Position numbers and translations under genes: made by a program. A model generated the notes under the pieces. It had not been told where the DNA came from and made no database searches. It saw only the letters and a program-made list of their open reading frames with translations. A stretch of 64,000 nt of DNA from Chrysomallon squamiferum (taxonomy: Eukaryota > Mollusca > Gastropoda > Neomphalida > Peltospiridae): positions 6,536,989 to 6,600,988 of the forward strand of contig CM022669.1 in the NCBI GenBank assembly GCA_012295275.1, in the 5' to 3' direction. Shown piece after piece: positions 25,776-38,270 of the stretch (position 1 is the first letter of the stretch; each line of letters starts with the position of its first letter).

Positions 25776-28314
25776 TTCTTCAACATTATAATAAACTTGA
25801 TCTGTTGCATTTTTTCCCTTTAATTCTATATAGTGCATAGAATTTATTTTTTATTTTTAAATTATTGCTACATAAAACATTAAAGCTTCCGTTAATTTTG
25901 TAAAATATACTTAAATCTTACAAATAATTTTAATTAAGATACAATACTAAGGACAGGAAGAAAAGATTTTTTTTTTTTATATTAAATTTCAGAAATTGAG
26001 CAATATAATAAAAATTACAAATTACAAATTCAAAAATAATTCTAATACTTAATTATTTATCAGTGTATCAATATATTTCTAATCTCAGCATGTTATCAAC
26101 CATTTAAAAAACATTTTTAAACCCTTAGCAACATAATAATAAAAATGATGATATATATATATATAAAAATATAAATAAATAACCCAAAATTTTGAATCTT
26201 CAGAATAACTTTCACAGCTACACATTTTGACACCCAAGGTTTCATCTGAGTATTGTTAAAGTGTCATTAATTCACTGATACAGAGAGTAAACTTACCATT
26301 CCTTTCAACACTTTCCCAAACACAACATGCTTGCCATCCAGCCAACTAGTCTTTGTTGTAGTAATGAAAAACTGGGAGCCATTTGTGTCTTTTCCAGCAT
26401 TTGCCATAGAGAGCCAACCAGCACCAACATGCTTCAGCTTGAAATTTTCATCTGGGAACCTATCCCCATAAATACTTTTACCTGTAAAATAATGTTGGTA
26501 CTTTTTTACTTCAGGATAATTCTTTTATCATTTATAATACGCAGTGAAAAGAAAATGTTTCAAACTACCAGCCCCTCTAATGTTATTTCTAATCATAATC
26601 TTGAAACTACAGAAAAAGGTAATATTATATCATGTATTTAATATTCAATAAAGTTTTCTTTTTTATTATTGGATGAAGATGCTGGATGGAGGATATTTTA
26701 CAACATGAGTTCAGTGTAAGGATTTGACATTTTGTTGTTGCAATTATTAACTCAATCATTGAGATTGGGATTGTGGTGGGTGGGGAATACAGCTTAAGCA
26801 ATTGAAGTTAAAATATCTAAGTTGTCCTTAGAAATAACCAGAACACTAATTATTAATGTGATATACTGTTACCATCTTCATCCTTCAAGTCATCATTCCT
26901 AGACTGCTACCAATATCTCTTGAAAGAATTTCTAGTGGTACTATCAGTGGTGTTTTTTTTAATTTTAATTTTTTTTTCATTAATGAACTGTTTGTTACAA
27001 CTGGTATTTAAAATTAAAAATTATATTAAAAAATTTGTTTCCCTTGTATTACCTCCTGTTCCATCTCCACGAGTGAAGTCACCACCCTGAATCATGAAGT
27101 TGGGGATGATTCTATGAAATTTACTGCCTTTATAGCCTATTGTTGTTCCATTCTGAAAATACAAAGAAACAATTAATGAATATTTAAATTGTTTTAATTC
27201 AGACCAAATGTGATCAGTAATTTCAAGAGATTACTGTTATGTGTTTATTATGGAACTCATCAAATAGTTGAGAAAAAAACATATACATACATAATAATAA
27301 TATACATAAACATATTTAAAAGAGTAAATAGAAGAACCAAATATTCCATTTTAAATTAAGGATAAGAAAAAATGCAAAAGTGTTATGAATTACTTGTAAC
27401 AGATATTATGACTTGAATAAAGAACATACATCGTCAAATCCTTCAGCTAACTTTTTAAAATTCTCTGTTGTTTTGGGCACTGTTTTACCAAACAATCCTA
27501 TAACAATCTCTCCGACTTCTTCATCTCCAATCTTGACTTTAAAATATACCTGAAAGAATAAAAGAAAACAAAAAAGTGTACAATTAGAACAAAAAAAGTG
27601 TATTATTTAGATTTAAAAACTGTAACTGAATATTTGAGTCAAATAATAGTTGCTTTGAAGATCAATGAATATTGCATTCCTGTTGCAGCTGCTATCATCT
27701 GACTGCTTTATGTAAAAGTTTAAATATGTGCATTACAGCCAAGCTGTTCAGTGCCACATGCTATTTTTGGATTTAATCACTATGTTATAAGAACACCTTT
27801 GGTCCTTTTGTATGATTATGGACTTTTTTTCTAACCACCCTACAACTAAGTTTTGAGGACTCTGATCACAATTTTTTTTCTTACTTTCTTCTTTTTGAAA
27901 CATTTTTACTTTTGCTTAAACGTTCTGTCTTCAATTAATTGTTACAAAACCTTTTCATTGATTCATACAGATCTCCATCCTTGAAATTTAAAATTTTCTT
28001 TGCACTCATTAGTTATTTAGTTAATTCATCGAACTCCTAGTAATTGTCACTTTTACCTGTTATTATCACGATTATCTATTTATTTATAGATAAAGAAGAA
28101 GAACGAAAAACAACAACAAAAAAAACCCCAGCAGAATATTAATGAAATTTGTGTTGTCAAGACCTCCATCTAAACAACTATTTTTATTTATTATTTATAA
28201 TTATACACATTTGATGTTACAAACCTTATCGGTAACTTTGGGTCCTTTTTTAGAACTGGTTGCAAATACTATAATGGGAATTAAGGCGCAAATAATTATA
28301 GTTCCTGTCAACAT
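25543..28314 (-). CDS. PPIB: Peptidyl-prolyl isomerase B (cyclophilin B)
   Basis: Exons: 28225-28314, 27430-27549, 27053-27152, 26297-26481, 25543-25677; 209 residues, close to the usual length of about 210. Residues 1-19 are a hydrophobic signal peptide for ER entry. The cyclophilin fold follows with [20 protein letters not shown] (catalytic Arg about 84), NGSQFFIT, and [12 protein letters not shown] (Trp about 150, the cyclosporin-contact position). [12 protein letters not shown] matches the ER-type cyclophilin B signature. Known role: proline isomerisation during folding of secretory proteins and collagen. The C-terminus ends [12 protein letters not shown] and has no KDEL; vertebrate PPIB also lacks KDEL and ends differently. 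The gene is head-to-head with FEM1B, and an ERSE-like element lies about 120 bases upstream of the start. Confidence 0.97.
25717..25772. repeat. (AAT)n microsatellite in the last PPIB intron
   Basis: About 56 bases of (AAT)n, roughly 40 bases upstream of the last PPIB acceptor on the - strand. Confidence 0.95.
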
Positions 28315-28930
28315 GATGATGCGTTGTTTCTGAGTGAAGTTGCACCGTTTCAACCTCGAAAGGCGAGTGCTTTTAACTCTCGGAGAACTTATCTTGAACT
28401 GACACGCGTCAAACCTTAGCTAACGGGAGTAAATGTGGTTGAAATTCATTGGCTGACCAATTTTAAAAAAAAGAAGAAGAATTATCTCCCCTGTGAAATA
28501 CTATTTTATTCTTTTAACATCGGCCATCCTAAAATATAGATTATCCATTACAAAAGATAATTTATATTGTTATTCATCTAATAAAACTATCATTTATAAT
28601 AATAATTATGAAAACGAAATAGACTGAAAAAGAGAAACTATGAAAACAGAATATATTTTAATTATAATCTGTTTGTCTGAAGATAAACGTAATTAATATT
28701 AAACAAAATTGTAAGTATCGACAAGAAGTCAGTTTTAGTTATCTATTATTTTAATTGTTCTCCTTCACCACACACACATTAAAAATATTGTTTTCGTCTT
28801 CGATTCCGCGTTTTAGGCTACGTTAATAAAACAAAAGAGGAAACGGAAAGTCTTAAACGCATGCGTAGTAATGTATCGACCATGGAACTGACATTCTGAC
28901 AATTTTGGATATTGATCTAAGACTTTCCAA
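28315..28930. promoter_or_regulatory. Divergent promoter region of PPIB and FEM1B
   Basis: 616 bases separate the two start codons. Two CCAAT boxes in inverted orientation lie at 28448-28452 and 28457-28461. The palindrome ACGCATGCGT (about 28857-28866), close to the FEM1B start, resembles an NRF1 half-site pair. No TATA box is obvious. Confidence 0.6.
28434..28452 (-). promoter_or_regulatory. ERSE-like ER-stress element
   Basis: Read on the - strand this is CCAAT, nine bases, then CCACA. The ER stress response element is CCAAT-N9-CCACG, so the match is exact in spacing with one mismatch. It lies 120-138 bases upstream of the PPIB ATG and points towards it. Known biology: NF-Y binds CCAAT, and ATF6 or XBP1 binds the other half. 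Confidence 0.55.
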
Positions 28931-30838
28931 ATGGGGTCTGAAGTCAATCCTGAGATGATTAGAGTCCTGAAGAAAAAGGTATTTAGTGCTGCACGTGAGG
29001 GCATGGCAATTAGTATATTTGCTATGCTTTGGAACCTTGATCGAGATGTTATAAAGGAAGTTCTCGATCATCAAAGTGAAGAAGATGGGCAGACGACGAC
29101 GCCGCTAATTATTGCAGCCAGGAATGGCGAAGAAAAGGTTATTCAGGTTCTTCTTAGTAATTTCAATGTGAATATCGAACAGACAGGAACAGTGAAATTT
29201 GATGGATATGTTATAGAAGGCGCCACAGCACTCTGGTGTGCGTCAGGTGCAGGTCACTTCAATGTAGTGAAATGTTTGATTGAGCATGGAGCAGACGTAA
29301 ACCATCCAACATTAACAAATTCTACCCCACTGCGTGCAGCTTGCTTTGATGGCCGACTTGATATTGTAAGGTATCTTGTTGAACACAAGTCAGATTTGAC
29401 TATTGCGAATAAATACAATAACACGTGTTTGATGATTAGTTGTTATAAAGGACATAAAGACGTTGTGGCATATTTATTGGGAAAAGGTGCTAGTCCAGAC
29501 TGCAAAGCTCACTGTGGTGCAACAGCATTGCACTTCTCAGCAGAATGTGGCCATTTAAACATTGTAAAACTACTCATAAAATATGGAGCATCAATGCCAA
29601 AAAATGATCATTTTATGACTCCTTTAATAGTTGCAGCAGAGTGTGGAAAAGCAGATGTTGTTGAATATCTGTGTTCTCTAGAAGAATGTTCTAAGAAGGA
29701 CAAAATAGATGCTTTTGAACTTTTGGGAGCAACATTTGCAAATGACAAAGAAAATTATGATATTAATAGAGCTTACTATTATTTGAAAAAAGGAATGGAA
29801 GAGAGATTCAAAGACAGCAAAAACATAATTCCCAAACAGTATTATCCACCAGTTCCAGCATATGGCAACAGACGTGAATGTCAGTCACTTGCTGAACTTG
29901 AACTCTTGGAAAAGGATCACAATGCATTGCATATGGAGTCATTGGCCATTCGTGAGAGAATTCTTGGTCCAGACACACCTGAAGTTCCACATCCAGTGAT
30001 ATTTAGAGGGGCTGTGTTTGCTGACAGTGCACGTTTTGAGCGATGTATAAGTTTGTGGATGCATGCCATGAAACTGCGACAGAGAAACAACAGAACAATT
30101 TCTAAAGATCTTTTACGTTTTTCTCAAGTATTCTCACAAATGGTTCATCTGGGTGTGAAACTACAGTTTCAGCATGTAGAAGATGTTTTTGAACATGCTG
30201 TTGTTGAACTGGAAAGAGATCGTGAAAGAATTGCTTTAGATGATGAAGATAAAGATGCTCTACATGAAACTTATCAGGCAAACATTCACACTTGTCTTTA
30301 TCTGTTGGTGATTGCACTGAGAATAGACAAAATAAAAGAAGAACATCTTAAGCTGAACAAACTAATGTACAAATTTCTTCAGCTGAACCCAGTACTAAAA
30401 AATGGATATTCACCTCTTCACATGGTTTGCGATGGTGCAACTTTGGTTGACGATTTCCATGTCAATGATGTTGTTTCATTTCCTTGTGCACCTCTAGCTG
30501 TGGCACTTGTTAAATGTGGTGCAGATGTTAACTTCAGAGATGCTCATGGAAATATCCCACTGCATGTCATTGTACGTTACACCAATCCCATCAATGGATT
30601 TGACACTTTGCACCAGATTATTCTCTCCTTAGTGATGGCAGGATCTCACCTTGACATCAGAAACTATGATCGTAAAATACCAGTTCAGTGTTGCACAACT
30701 GGAGTGGCAGAAGTGATATTACGCCAACACGCACATATATCTCTAAAATGTATAGCTGCTCGCACAATTAGAGACAATAATATTCAGTATAAATCATTGA
30801 TTCCGATGTTTCTTGAAGAATTCATCCGCCTCCATTGA
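28931..30838 (+). CDS. FEM1B: FEM1B, CUL2 E3 substrate receptor
   Basis: A single uninterrupted frame of 635 residues. The N-terminal half has ankyrin repeats, including DGYVIEGATALWCASGAGHF and TNSTPLRAACFDGRLDIV. A helical TPR-like middle follows (ELLGATFANDKENYD, RERILG, RGAVFADSARFERC). Two further ankyrin repeats (about residues 490-600) lead to the C-terminal SLKCIAARTIR region, the VHL-box side that binds elongin/CUL2. It matches FEM1B rather than FEM1A/C, for example in the middle helices (DLLRFSQVFSQM) and in KAHCGATALHF. Cys about 195 and Arg about 135 match human C186 and R126, used in substrate recognition. Known role: CRL2 receptor for C-terminal degrons and reductive-stress sensing through FNIP1. 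The absence of introns contrasts with the other genes here. Confidence 0.98.
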   Translation: MGSEVNPEMIRVLKKKVFSAAREGMAISIFAMLWNLDRDVIKEVLDHQSEEDGQTTTPLIIAARNGEEKVIQVLLSNFNVNIEQTGTVKFDGYVIEGATALWCASGAGHFNVVKCLIEHGADVNHPTLTNSTPLRAACFDGRLDIVRYLVEHKSDLTIANKYNNTCLMISCYKGHKDVVAYLLGKGASPDCKAHCGATALHFSAECGHLNIVKLLIKYGASMPKNDHFMTPLIVAAECGKADVVEYLCSLEECSKKDKIDAFELLGATFANDKENYDINRAYYYLKKGMEERFKDSKNIIPKQYYPPVPAYGNRRECQSLAELELLEKDHNALHMESLAIRERILGPDTPEVPHPVIFRGAVFADSARFERCISLWMHAMKLRQRNNRTISKDLLRFSQVFSQMVHLGVKLQFQHVEDVFEHAVVELERDRERIALDDEDKDALHETYQANIHTCLYLLVIALRIDKIKEEHLKLNKLMYKFLQLNPVLKNGYSPLHMVCDGATLVDDFHVNDVVSFPCAPLAVALVKCGADVNFRDAHGNIPLHVIVRYTNPINGFDTLHQIILSLVMAGSHLDIRNYDRKIPVQCCTTGVAEVILRQHAHISLKCIAARTIRDNNIQYKSLIPMFLEEFIRLH

Positions 30839-33800
30839 TTTCATTCATATGAATAATCCAGTGTTTTGTAAAATAATTTATAAATGACTCCATTCATTTT
30901 ATTAATTAGAAAGTAGCTGTTTAAAGAAAAGAATATCCACCTTAATTAGTAAAAATCAAAGATTTCAAGAATGTATAAAGATGAATATATTGATTAATAT
31001 TAGAATATAATAATTAGTTTTTAAAGCAGAATTTATTCACTTCATTTCAGTACAAGTCAAAGATCATTTTTTGGATTGAACATAGAAGATAATGCTTTAT
31101 GTATCTTCATTAAATTATAAATTATAGAGCAAATTGTAATAATAATTTATTAATATCTGTATTTACAGAAATCAAAGTTTCAGGATTGTTTACTTTCCTA
31201 ATTTTGTGCAATTTCACTGTAGCAATGTTATTTATTTATTATTTTCATAACATTTGAATTTGAACAACTTCTGGTTCAGTAAAAATCACATAGTGATACC
31301 AGGAAAGAAATTATGTTATTGTTTACTTTTCCAACAATCATATAACAGAAACTTATTGGAATCTCTTTCTGTTTCCAAAATGAATTAAACCTATATTTTG
31401 TAACTAATTTTACTGATAACAGGTGATTTTTCTATCTTCCAACTGCACTTAACATTCTACTACAAATGTTACATGTATTTATAATATTATCAAACATTAT
31501 TTGGGACTGAATTAGAAATTAGTGTTTAAAATTATTTGTTGTTAACTGATTTTTTAAAAATTTATTAATATCTATTCTACATAAAATGATATTAATGTCC
31601 AACAGAATATGAAAATATGGTATGTAGTTATGTTGATTATTGTTACGTATACTGAAATAACTCTTTCCACAACAGATTGTGAATAATATATTCAGCGCAC
31701 AATACTTTCTTCCAAGCTGTACTTTTAGTGACATAAATATTTTCTCTTATCTGTACACACACATACACACACACACAAATACTTGGGTACATACATATGT
31801 ACACACATAATTATATCGGTATACTTGATATACACATATAATCAGACACACACACACATACACAATGAGCACACTTGCATATCTTTGAAGTCTCACACAC
31901 AAACATAAAAATTTTCATAAATCAAAAAAGTACCAAAGCATATACACTTTTTACATATTTGTTACGCAAAGGTTTATTGTTTATACAAAATTATACTTCA
32001 GATTATTCAAGATGTATCTGCTAGAAATAAATAATATTTTCTCTTTTAAAATAAGACAAAATCAGTATATGAATATTATATTTTTATGCATATTTCATAG
32101 TTCAAATGTTTATTTTTTTTTAAAAGGGATAATGTTAGCTGTGTTTTATAGTTTGAAATTTTGCAGACTTGGATTCTGAGGTCTTATATCTTACGTGGTC
32201 TGATACAGATTATAGACACTGGTAAATCAGTTCCTGAAAACCAAGAACACCTTGTATGATTGGGCAAATTTCAGAAATTTTGATGTCTAAGAAAGTACGG
32301 ACTAGGGTTTTAGTTTGAGATGTATATTATTTGAAACAAAAACAAAATTCCAAAATCCTTTTATATTATATTATCTTTAAAGCAGCAGTGTATGGTCTTT
32401 TGTGTGTGTGTGTGTATGTGTGTGCAATTCCTGCCTTTATCACAAACACTGAAATATAAAACCTTGGATGTTGTTTCATGTTTACATAAAAGTCCATTAG
32501 GGAAAGATTTTGTGTTGTGTTTTTTACCAAGAATCCTAAACTGAAGGGTTTCAAACTATATTTAGTGTGGACTTTTCCACTAAAATAATTACAGTAACGA
32601 AAAGGTGAATACCAAGACAGGTTACAATGTAATAATTTATATTCTGAAAGAACACTGCAGATTTACAGAGTGAATAATCAGTATTATGATTTATCTACCT
32701 TCCTGTCGCCAAACTTATTTTTGCCAGCCTTTAAATAATACAAGATTTTGCACATATTTACACAATGATTATTAATGCAGTTGATATTTGTTTAATTATG
32801 ATTTCATGCCTGTTGTTAGTCTTGAACTAGCCATGTATTTATTGTGATGTTTTTTAAATCAACAGTGAAAAGTAACATTGCATCTAGCACAAATATTCAT
32901 GCTGATCATTTAATCCGATTGTCATTTACTTGTTTAAAAGTAAAATATATTTAAACTTAAATACTGTGTCATAGTTATTTTTGATAAATACCAATTCCCT
33001 GCCTCCCTAGAAAACAGATTATTTTGTGGCATGAGATATTTCTTTATTGTAGACTGGCATAAATTCTTGTCTGTCGATAATATTCATGTGAAAATTCTTG
33101 CCATTCTTAATAATTAGTGCTATATAAAATGTCGTTTGGATATCTGGTGTGATTGGATTAATAAGGAAATGTTCAAAATACATTTTGCCATTAGAATAAC
33201 TAGTGTGCTATTTGAGTTCAGTAATTGAAATTTTGTTAATCATTAACTTTGAGTAATATATTATTTGCACAATGTGATAGACTGATGATTATTTAAACTC
33301 CGGCTTGCATGAACAGTCATTCATAAATTCCAAACCCCCAAAAATGAAAATCCCCCAAAAACAACAAAATTCCAGTAAGCCATAATCACACATGTATTGT
33401 GAAAATGAAAGAAATATAAGTACACAATAAATATACAAGCATCCAATATCAACAAATAAAATGACGTCAAAAGAACAGACCAATATACATACAAAAATTA
33501 CTTGTGTACCATTGACTAATTAGAACTGTTTCTTCACATTTGGCTGACAGTGCAGTATGTATTTTACATACATTTTTGTTTGATTGACAAATAATGACAA
33601 TAACTGAGGAGTAGAGGCTACATCAAATCTGGCACTAATACTAATACGTTTTCAGGATTTCTTTTCTTGAAAAGGATAAACAGCAATGTGTTTGCAAGAC
33701 ATAAATTTTAATAAGAGAAAACTGAAGAATGTTTTTAATATATAAATGCATTTTTAGCAGCATTTAAAACATTAGTTTCCTTTCAATGCTTTGCTAAAGT

Positions 33801-36800
33801 AAACTGCCTTTGTCATTCATTCTATAACAAATACTGAATAAACATAGGAATTTCTACTGAATACTTAAATATCCATATACAAGGTTTCGCTGAAAATTAA
33901 TGTACTGCTTTTAATAAAAGCTGACAACTGTCGATTTTAAAACATTGTTTTTGATTATTATTTTTTGAAATCTGTTAAACACGCTAATTAAATGACTGCT
34001 TTACTTTTAATTTTTTTAAAAGATCAAAGAAGCTTAGAAAAACAACAACAAAAAATCATCACAAAAACTGTAAAAAATAAATTAAATGTCAAAATAAATA
34101 ATTTCAGTGCATAGAACTGATAATTTGCCCTATTATTAAACACAATTTGAAGGTGAACACAAAACTTTAATCTTATTTCATTTTGTGTCCACAGCAGGCT
34201 TTCATTATACATGGATAAAGGTACTCATAAAAATAAATGTGAAGTAAATAACAGTAGTAGCAATAACAATAATAGAAACAATAATTATGATAATATAATA
34301 AAAAAGAAAAATGTATATAAATCAAAGAACAAAAAACTGAGATGCAGAAGAAAAATAATCTGTTTTGCATACTTCCAAGTTAATGATAATTATCAACCAA
34401 ATCAGTTTTCTTTACCTTCATTATCTGTGAACATTATATCATCATTTTATTTTATTTTATTTCATTTTCTTTTTATACGGTACATTTATATTTAAGATGT
34501 GTTAAGAACAAGAACAATAAACAATACATATATTATAATAAATAATATTAAATATAAAATGAAATATTTAAGTAAAAACAGCAACACAAATATAATGAAC
34601 AACAAATACACATACAAAATTAATAATGATAATAAAACTTAGTGAAGAAAAGACCATTCCAAGAACCACGGGATATTTTTAAAAACACTATCATACTTCA
34701 TGACTAACCAAGATATGTTAATTAAAACAATTACTAGGAAGTATGCAGATGTACCTTAAGTGGTTATTTTTATCTTGTCTTAAATGTTTTCTTTTATATA
34801 TGTAAGCATAGCATTTTGAAGGCAATATTGTATCGTAATGCAATATTATCATACAAGAGAGGGAAAGAAAGAAAAGTATTTACAAAAAGAAACTGCGGAC
34901 ATGTAGAAACGGCAATGAACAATAAAATATACGCTATCATTAACACGTATCAGCAAATGATCAATGGAAAATGACTTCTGGTAAATAAAACTTTTGATTA
35001 TTTATAAACAAGTTTTCTACATAAAAGAATTTAAAAAATGAATAAAACAGTTAAAAAAGAAAATCATACACATGGAGAAATAAATAGTATTTTCACAAGT
35101 TGTATGAAATATTTCTGTTATGGTTTTCAAAAACCAAATGTATAGTATTATGGTTAATGTCAACAATGACCACTTTGAGATGTATCAGAATGTAATATAA
35201 CTGCAAATAAAAAAAGCATGAACAACAATGTTTGAACATTTTATCAAGCATGTGACTAGTAAGCTTAATCTTTTCATATACATATTAGTAATAATAATAG
35301 TTATAATAATAATAATAATGTGATTTTCTAAGCAGATGTTCTAAATGTAGATAAAATGTGGTGATATTTACTGTGATAATATAGTTCTTAGGGAGCTTAT
35401 TAAGACTGATCATGTGGATTTACCACAAAACAGTTGCTCTGACAAACTGAACAAAACACTTCAATTATTAGAAAAAAAAAAAAATCAACAACAAATAATA
35501 TCAAAAAGTAAATAATAGTAGTAATAATAATACACATAAAAAAAAAGTGCTGGAGATTCTGTATTTTCTTATTAGATGTAAATATTTAACTGGTATCAAA
35601 ACAAACATTAGTTACCACGGTTACACAATGTACATTCAAAATATCTTTCTACATATTCAGACAATGTTAATATTCAGTGAACAAATATATAACAAGTACA
35701 GCTACAACAAAAAATAAATAAACAAAAAATAAATCCAGCTTACAATTTGTATACAGACATCATTAAATGAGATGGAATAATAAATTTACACATCAAATTA
35801 GCCTTCAAATACACTGAACCAAATGAACAACATTTATTTAAATTATAAATATATTTAAAACTGTTTCAGATGTTAGTATTTCAAAAATTTTGTCATTTCT
35901 TTTTCTTTTTCTAAAACAGAAAACAAGGGTAAGACAAAAAAGTATTTTTACAGGTTAAAAACAAGTTTCATTTTAGCAGCTTCACTAGTTTAGTCCAACA
36001 AAATGTCTTTATGAAATTATTTCAAACCATGTAACTTTTCTTTATCAATCAATGTACTTTCTTTCAACAAGAAATAACTGCATTATCAAACATAATGAAA
36101 ATGTCATTTAAGACAACTTATCTTTAATTTTAAGGTTTTATTTTTAAAATCTCAGCTGATGAAATATATTGCTAACAAAATGCTCATAAAATTTATTTTC
36201 AACTTACTTTAAATTTTTAGTGCGTAAATGCCAAGTAATAAAAACCCCAAGTAAATCTACAGATATAAAAGGTAATAAGACGAATTTAAAACCATTGTTT
36301 GCAAATGTATTCTCTGTATTTAATATTTGTTCAAATCTTCTCAGGTTAATAAAGTAACACTTTCTGTTTTACAAAAGGAAATGTTCACAACATTATCAAC
36401 TACATCTACTTGAAATACAGTAACCCTAACTGCAATCACAATGACGACTTAGTAACAAAATTATAAATCTAACTCCATGTTTGTTTTGATTTTTTAAGCA
36501 AGACATTTATCACACTACACATATGAGAAATAAAAGACATTAGTTATAATTTGTTTTGATATCTTCCTTTTGTTCAGTGAGTACACTTCTGTGGTTCAGT
36601 TTCCACTCCAAACCGTTGTTTGGTCAGACATTACAATGTTGTGACCTTAAGTTTCCACAATCAGTCCCTTCCATTCATTCATACCTGACTTTTTTTTTTT
36701 ATCATTTCACCGGAATTGAGAAATAACCTGTCCAAAATATAATCTTCAGAATATTTTGTACCAAAATTAATCTTTAATTTCTGACCGAAAAAGGAAATAG

Positions 36801-37186
36801 GAATAATTTTTCCATCTATGACATATTTAATGAGTTGAAACACTGCTCTAATGATAATTATAACCTCTCTAAGTATACTCTAAATAAACAGTGTAATTGT
36901 CATTTGATTCAAAGTTTTCTCTTCTACTGGTAACTATAATGACAGAACACTCATCTGTGCATAAAACTTTCCACAAATCATTTTTACAATTAACTGGAAA
37001 ATATTTCGGTACATATCAGAATTTGTTCTGTATAGATTATTAGAATTAACACATTCTTAAAATGTTTCATACACATGTGATTCAAAATTAATATTCAGGA
37101 TGAGTAAATATCACAAGAAATTATTTATATCTTTAAATGTTTCATCACCAATTTCTCTATGAATGGTATTATAAATTAAAACTCTT
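30839..37186. other. Non-coding stretch downstream of FEM1B and PTPN9
   Basis: FEM1B (+) and PTPN9 (-) converge here and no exon is seen between them. The left part is probably FEM1B 3' UTR, with AATAAA at 32026-32031 among several candidates. A short (TG)n lies at about 32399-32424. A TGACGTCA motif occurs near 33462. Open frames at 34211 and 33289 are AT-driven and unlike any protein I know. Confidence 0.6.
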
Positions 37187-37418
37187 TTAACCCTTTGGAC
37201 TTAGGCCATTTTTGAAATACCTGAAAAGCTGAGAAATCGGTCATTGATAATTACTCTGTTTAATGGTTGGCAAATGTGGCTTAACTGTACAATAACTCAA
37301 CTTTTAACATTAGAAATCTTCAGCATTGTTATTGACAGTATTGTTTGGATGTTTTAAGGTGGATGTTTTAAGGTTATGGGGGGGGAAGGAAAAAAGGACA
37401 TGGAATCCAAAGGATTAA
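37187..37418. mobile_element. piggyBac-type MITE candidate
   Basis: TTAA at 37187-37190 is followed by CCCTTTGGACT. The other end reads AATCCAAAGG followed by TTAA at 37415-37418. The ends are inverted repeats (CCCTTTGGACT versus CCTTTGGATT) flanked by the tetranucleotide that piggyBac-type transposases target. The 224-base interior has no coding capacity, so it would be non-autonomous. Confidence 0.6.
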
Positions 37419-37779
37419 AGAGTCACTTTAAGAACTGAGTGTTAAGAAATCTTAAATCTGTTCAGAAGTTACGTCTAAAATAATGTTTTAAGTTTTCTGT
37501 CAGCACTGATTGATCCCTTCATAACCATTCAAAACAAGCAAGACAGCATTTGTCAAATTTCTTTTCCATAAATTACTGCATCATGAAAGCTTTGACCTTT
37601 TTGTGAGATCTGTACATATTTCATTTTGATTTATGTAAAGTTAATAAACCGACTTGAACATATTTCACTCATCATATATATAAATATATATGTGTATTTT
37701 CATCTGAGAGAAAAATATCATTCTATTTCCTACAAAAATGTTCTTCAAATGACTAATATATATTTCATAAAATGTATTA

Positions 37780-38225
37780 AGTGTTTCATTCAGACATACA
37801 ATGCTCCACATCTGCATAAACTGTTTCACTTCTTCAAAAAGTCTTCTGATCTTCTTTAATGTACTAAGTCAGATGTATAAAGTGTTTTATTTCTGTGTAA
37901 TGTCTCAAATAATGGTCCAGATGTATAACGTGTTCCAATATAGAGGTACTTCACATAATATGTAATGTACTGTATTTCATAATAAATGTTCCATTTCAAA
38001 AGAAAATGTTCCATATGTTTCACTTCAATAAAAATATTTCCATATAACGATACACTTGAATGAAGTGTTCCATGTTTCACTTCAGCATAAATGTTTGCTT
38101 ATGTCTCACTAAGTGTTCTGTAGTTTGTTTCACGTCAGTACAAAGTGTTCCACACAGCATTTCACTTCAGTACACACTGTTCCATACAATGTTTCACTCC
38201 GGTACAAAGTGTTCTGTACAGAGTA
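37780..38225. repeat. Degenerate minisatellite of about 32 bp downstream of PTPN9
   Basis: Diverged units close to tttcacttcagtacaaagtg plus ttccatacaatg recur head to tail. The last three (about 38128-38224) are the clearest, and units become more diverged towards 37780. The array starts about 45 bases beyond the PTPN9 stop, so it is probably in its 3' UTR. An AATAAA on the - strand at 37887-37892 lies inside the array. Confidence 0.75.
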
Positions 38226-38270
38226 GAAACAAATGTGTGCTGTGTGTTAACCACCACCACATCATCATCA

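Noticed and set aside
34211-34495. 94-residue Asn/Lys-rich + frame
   Set aside because: Product of AAT-type repeats in the spacer between FEM1B and PTPN9.
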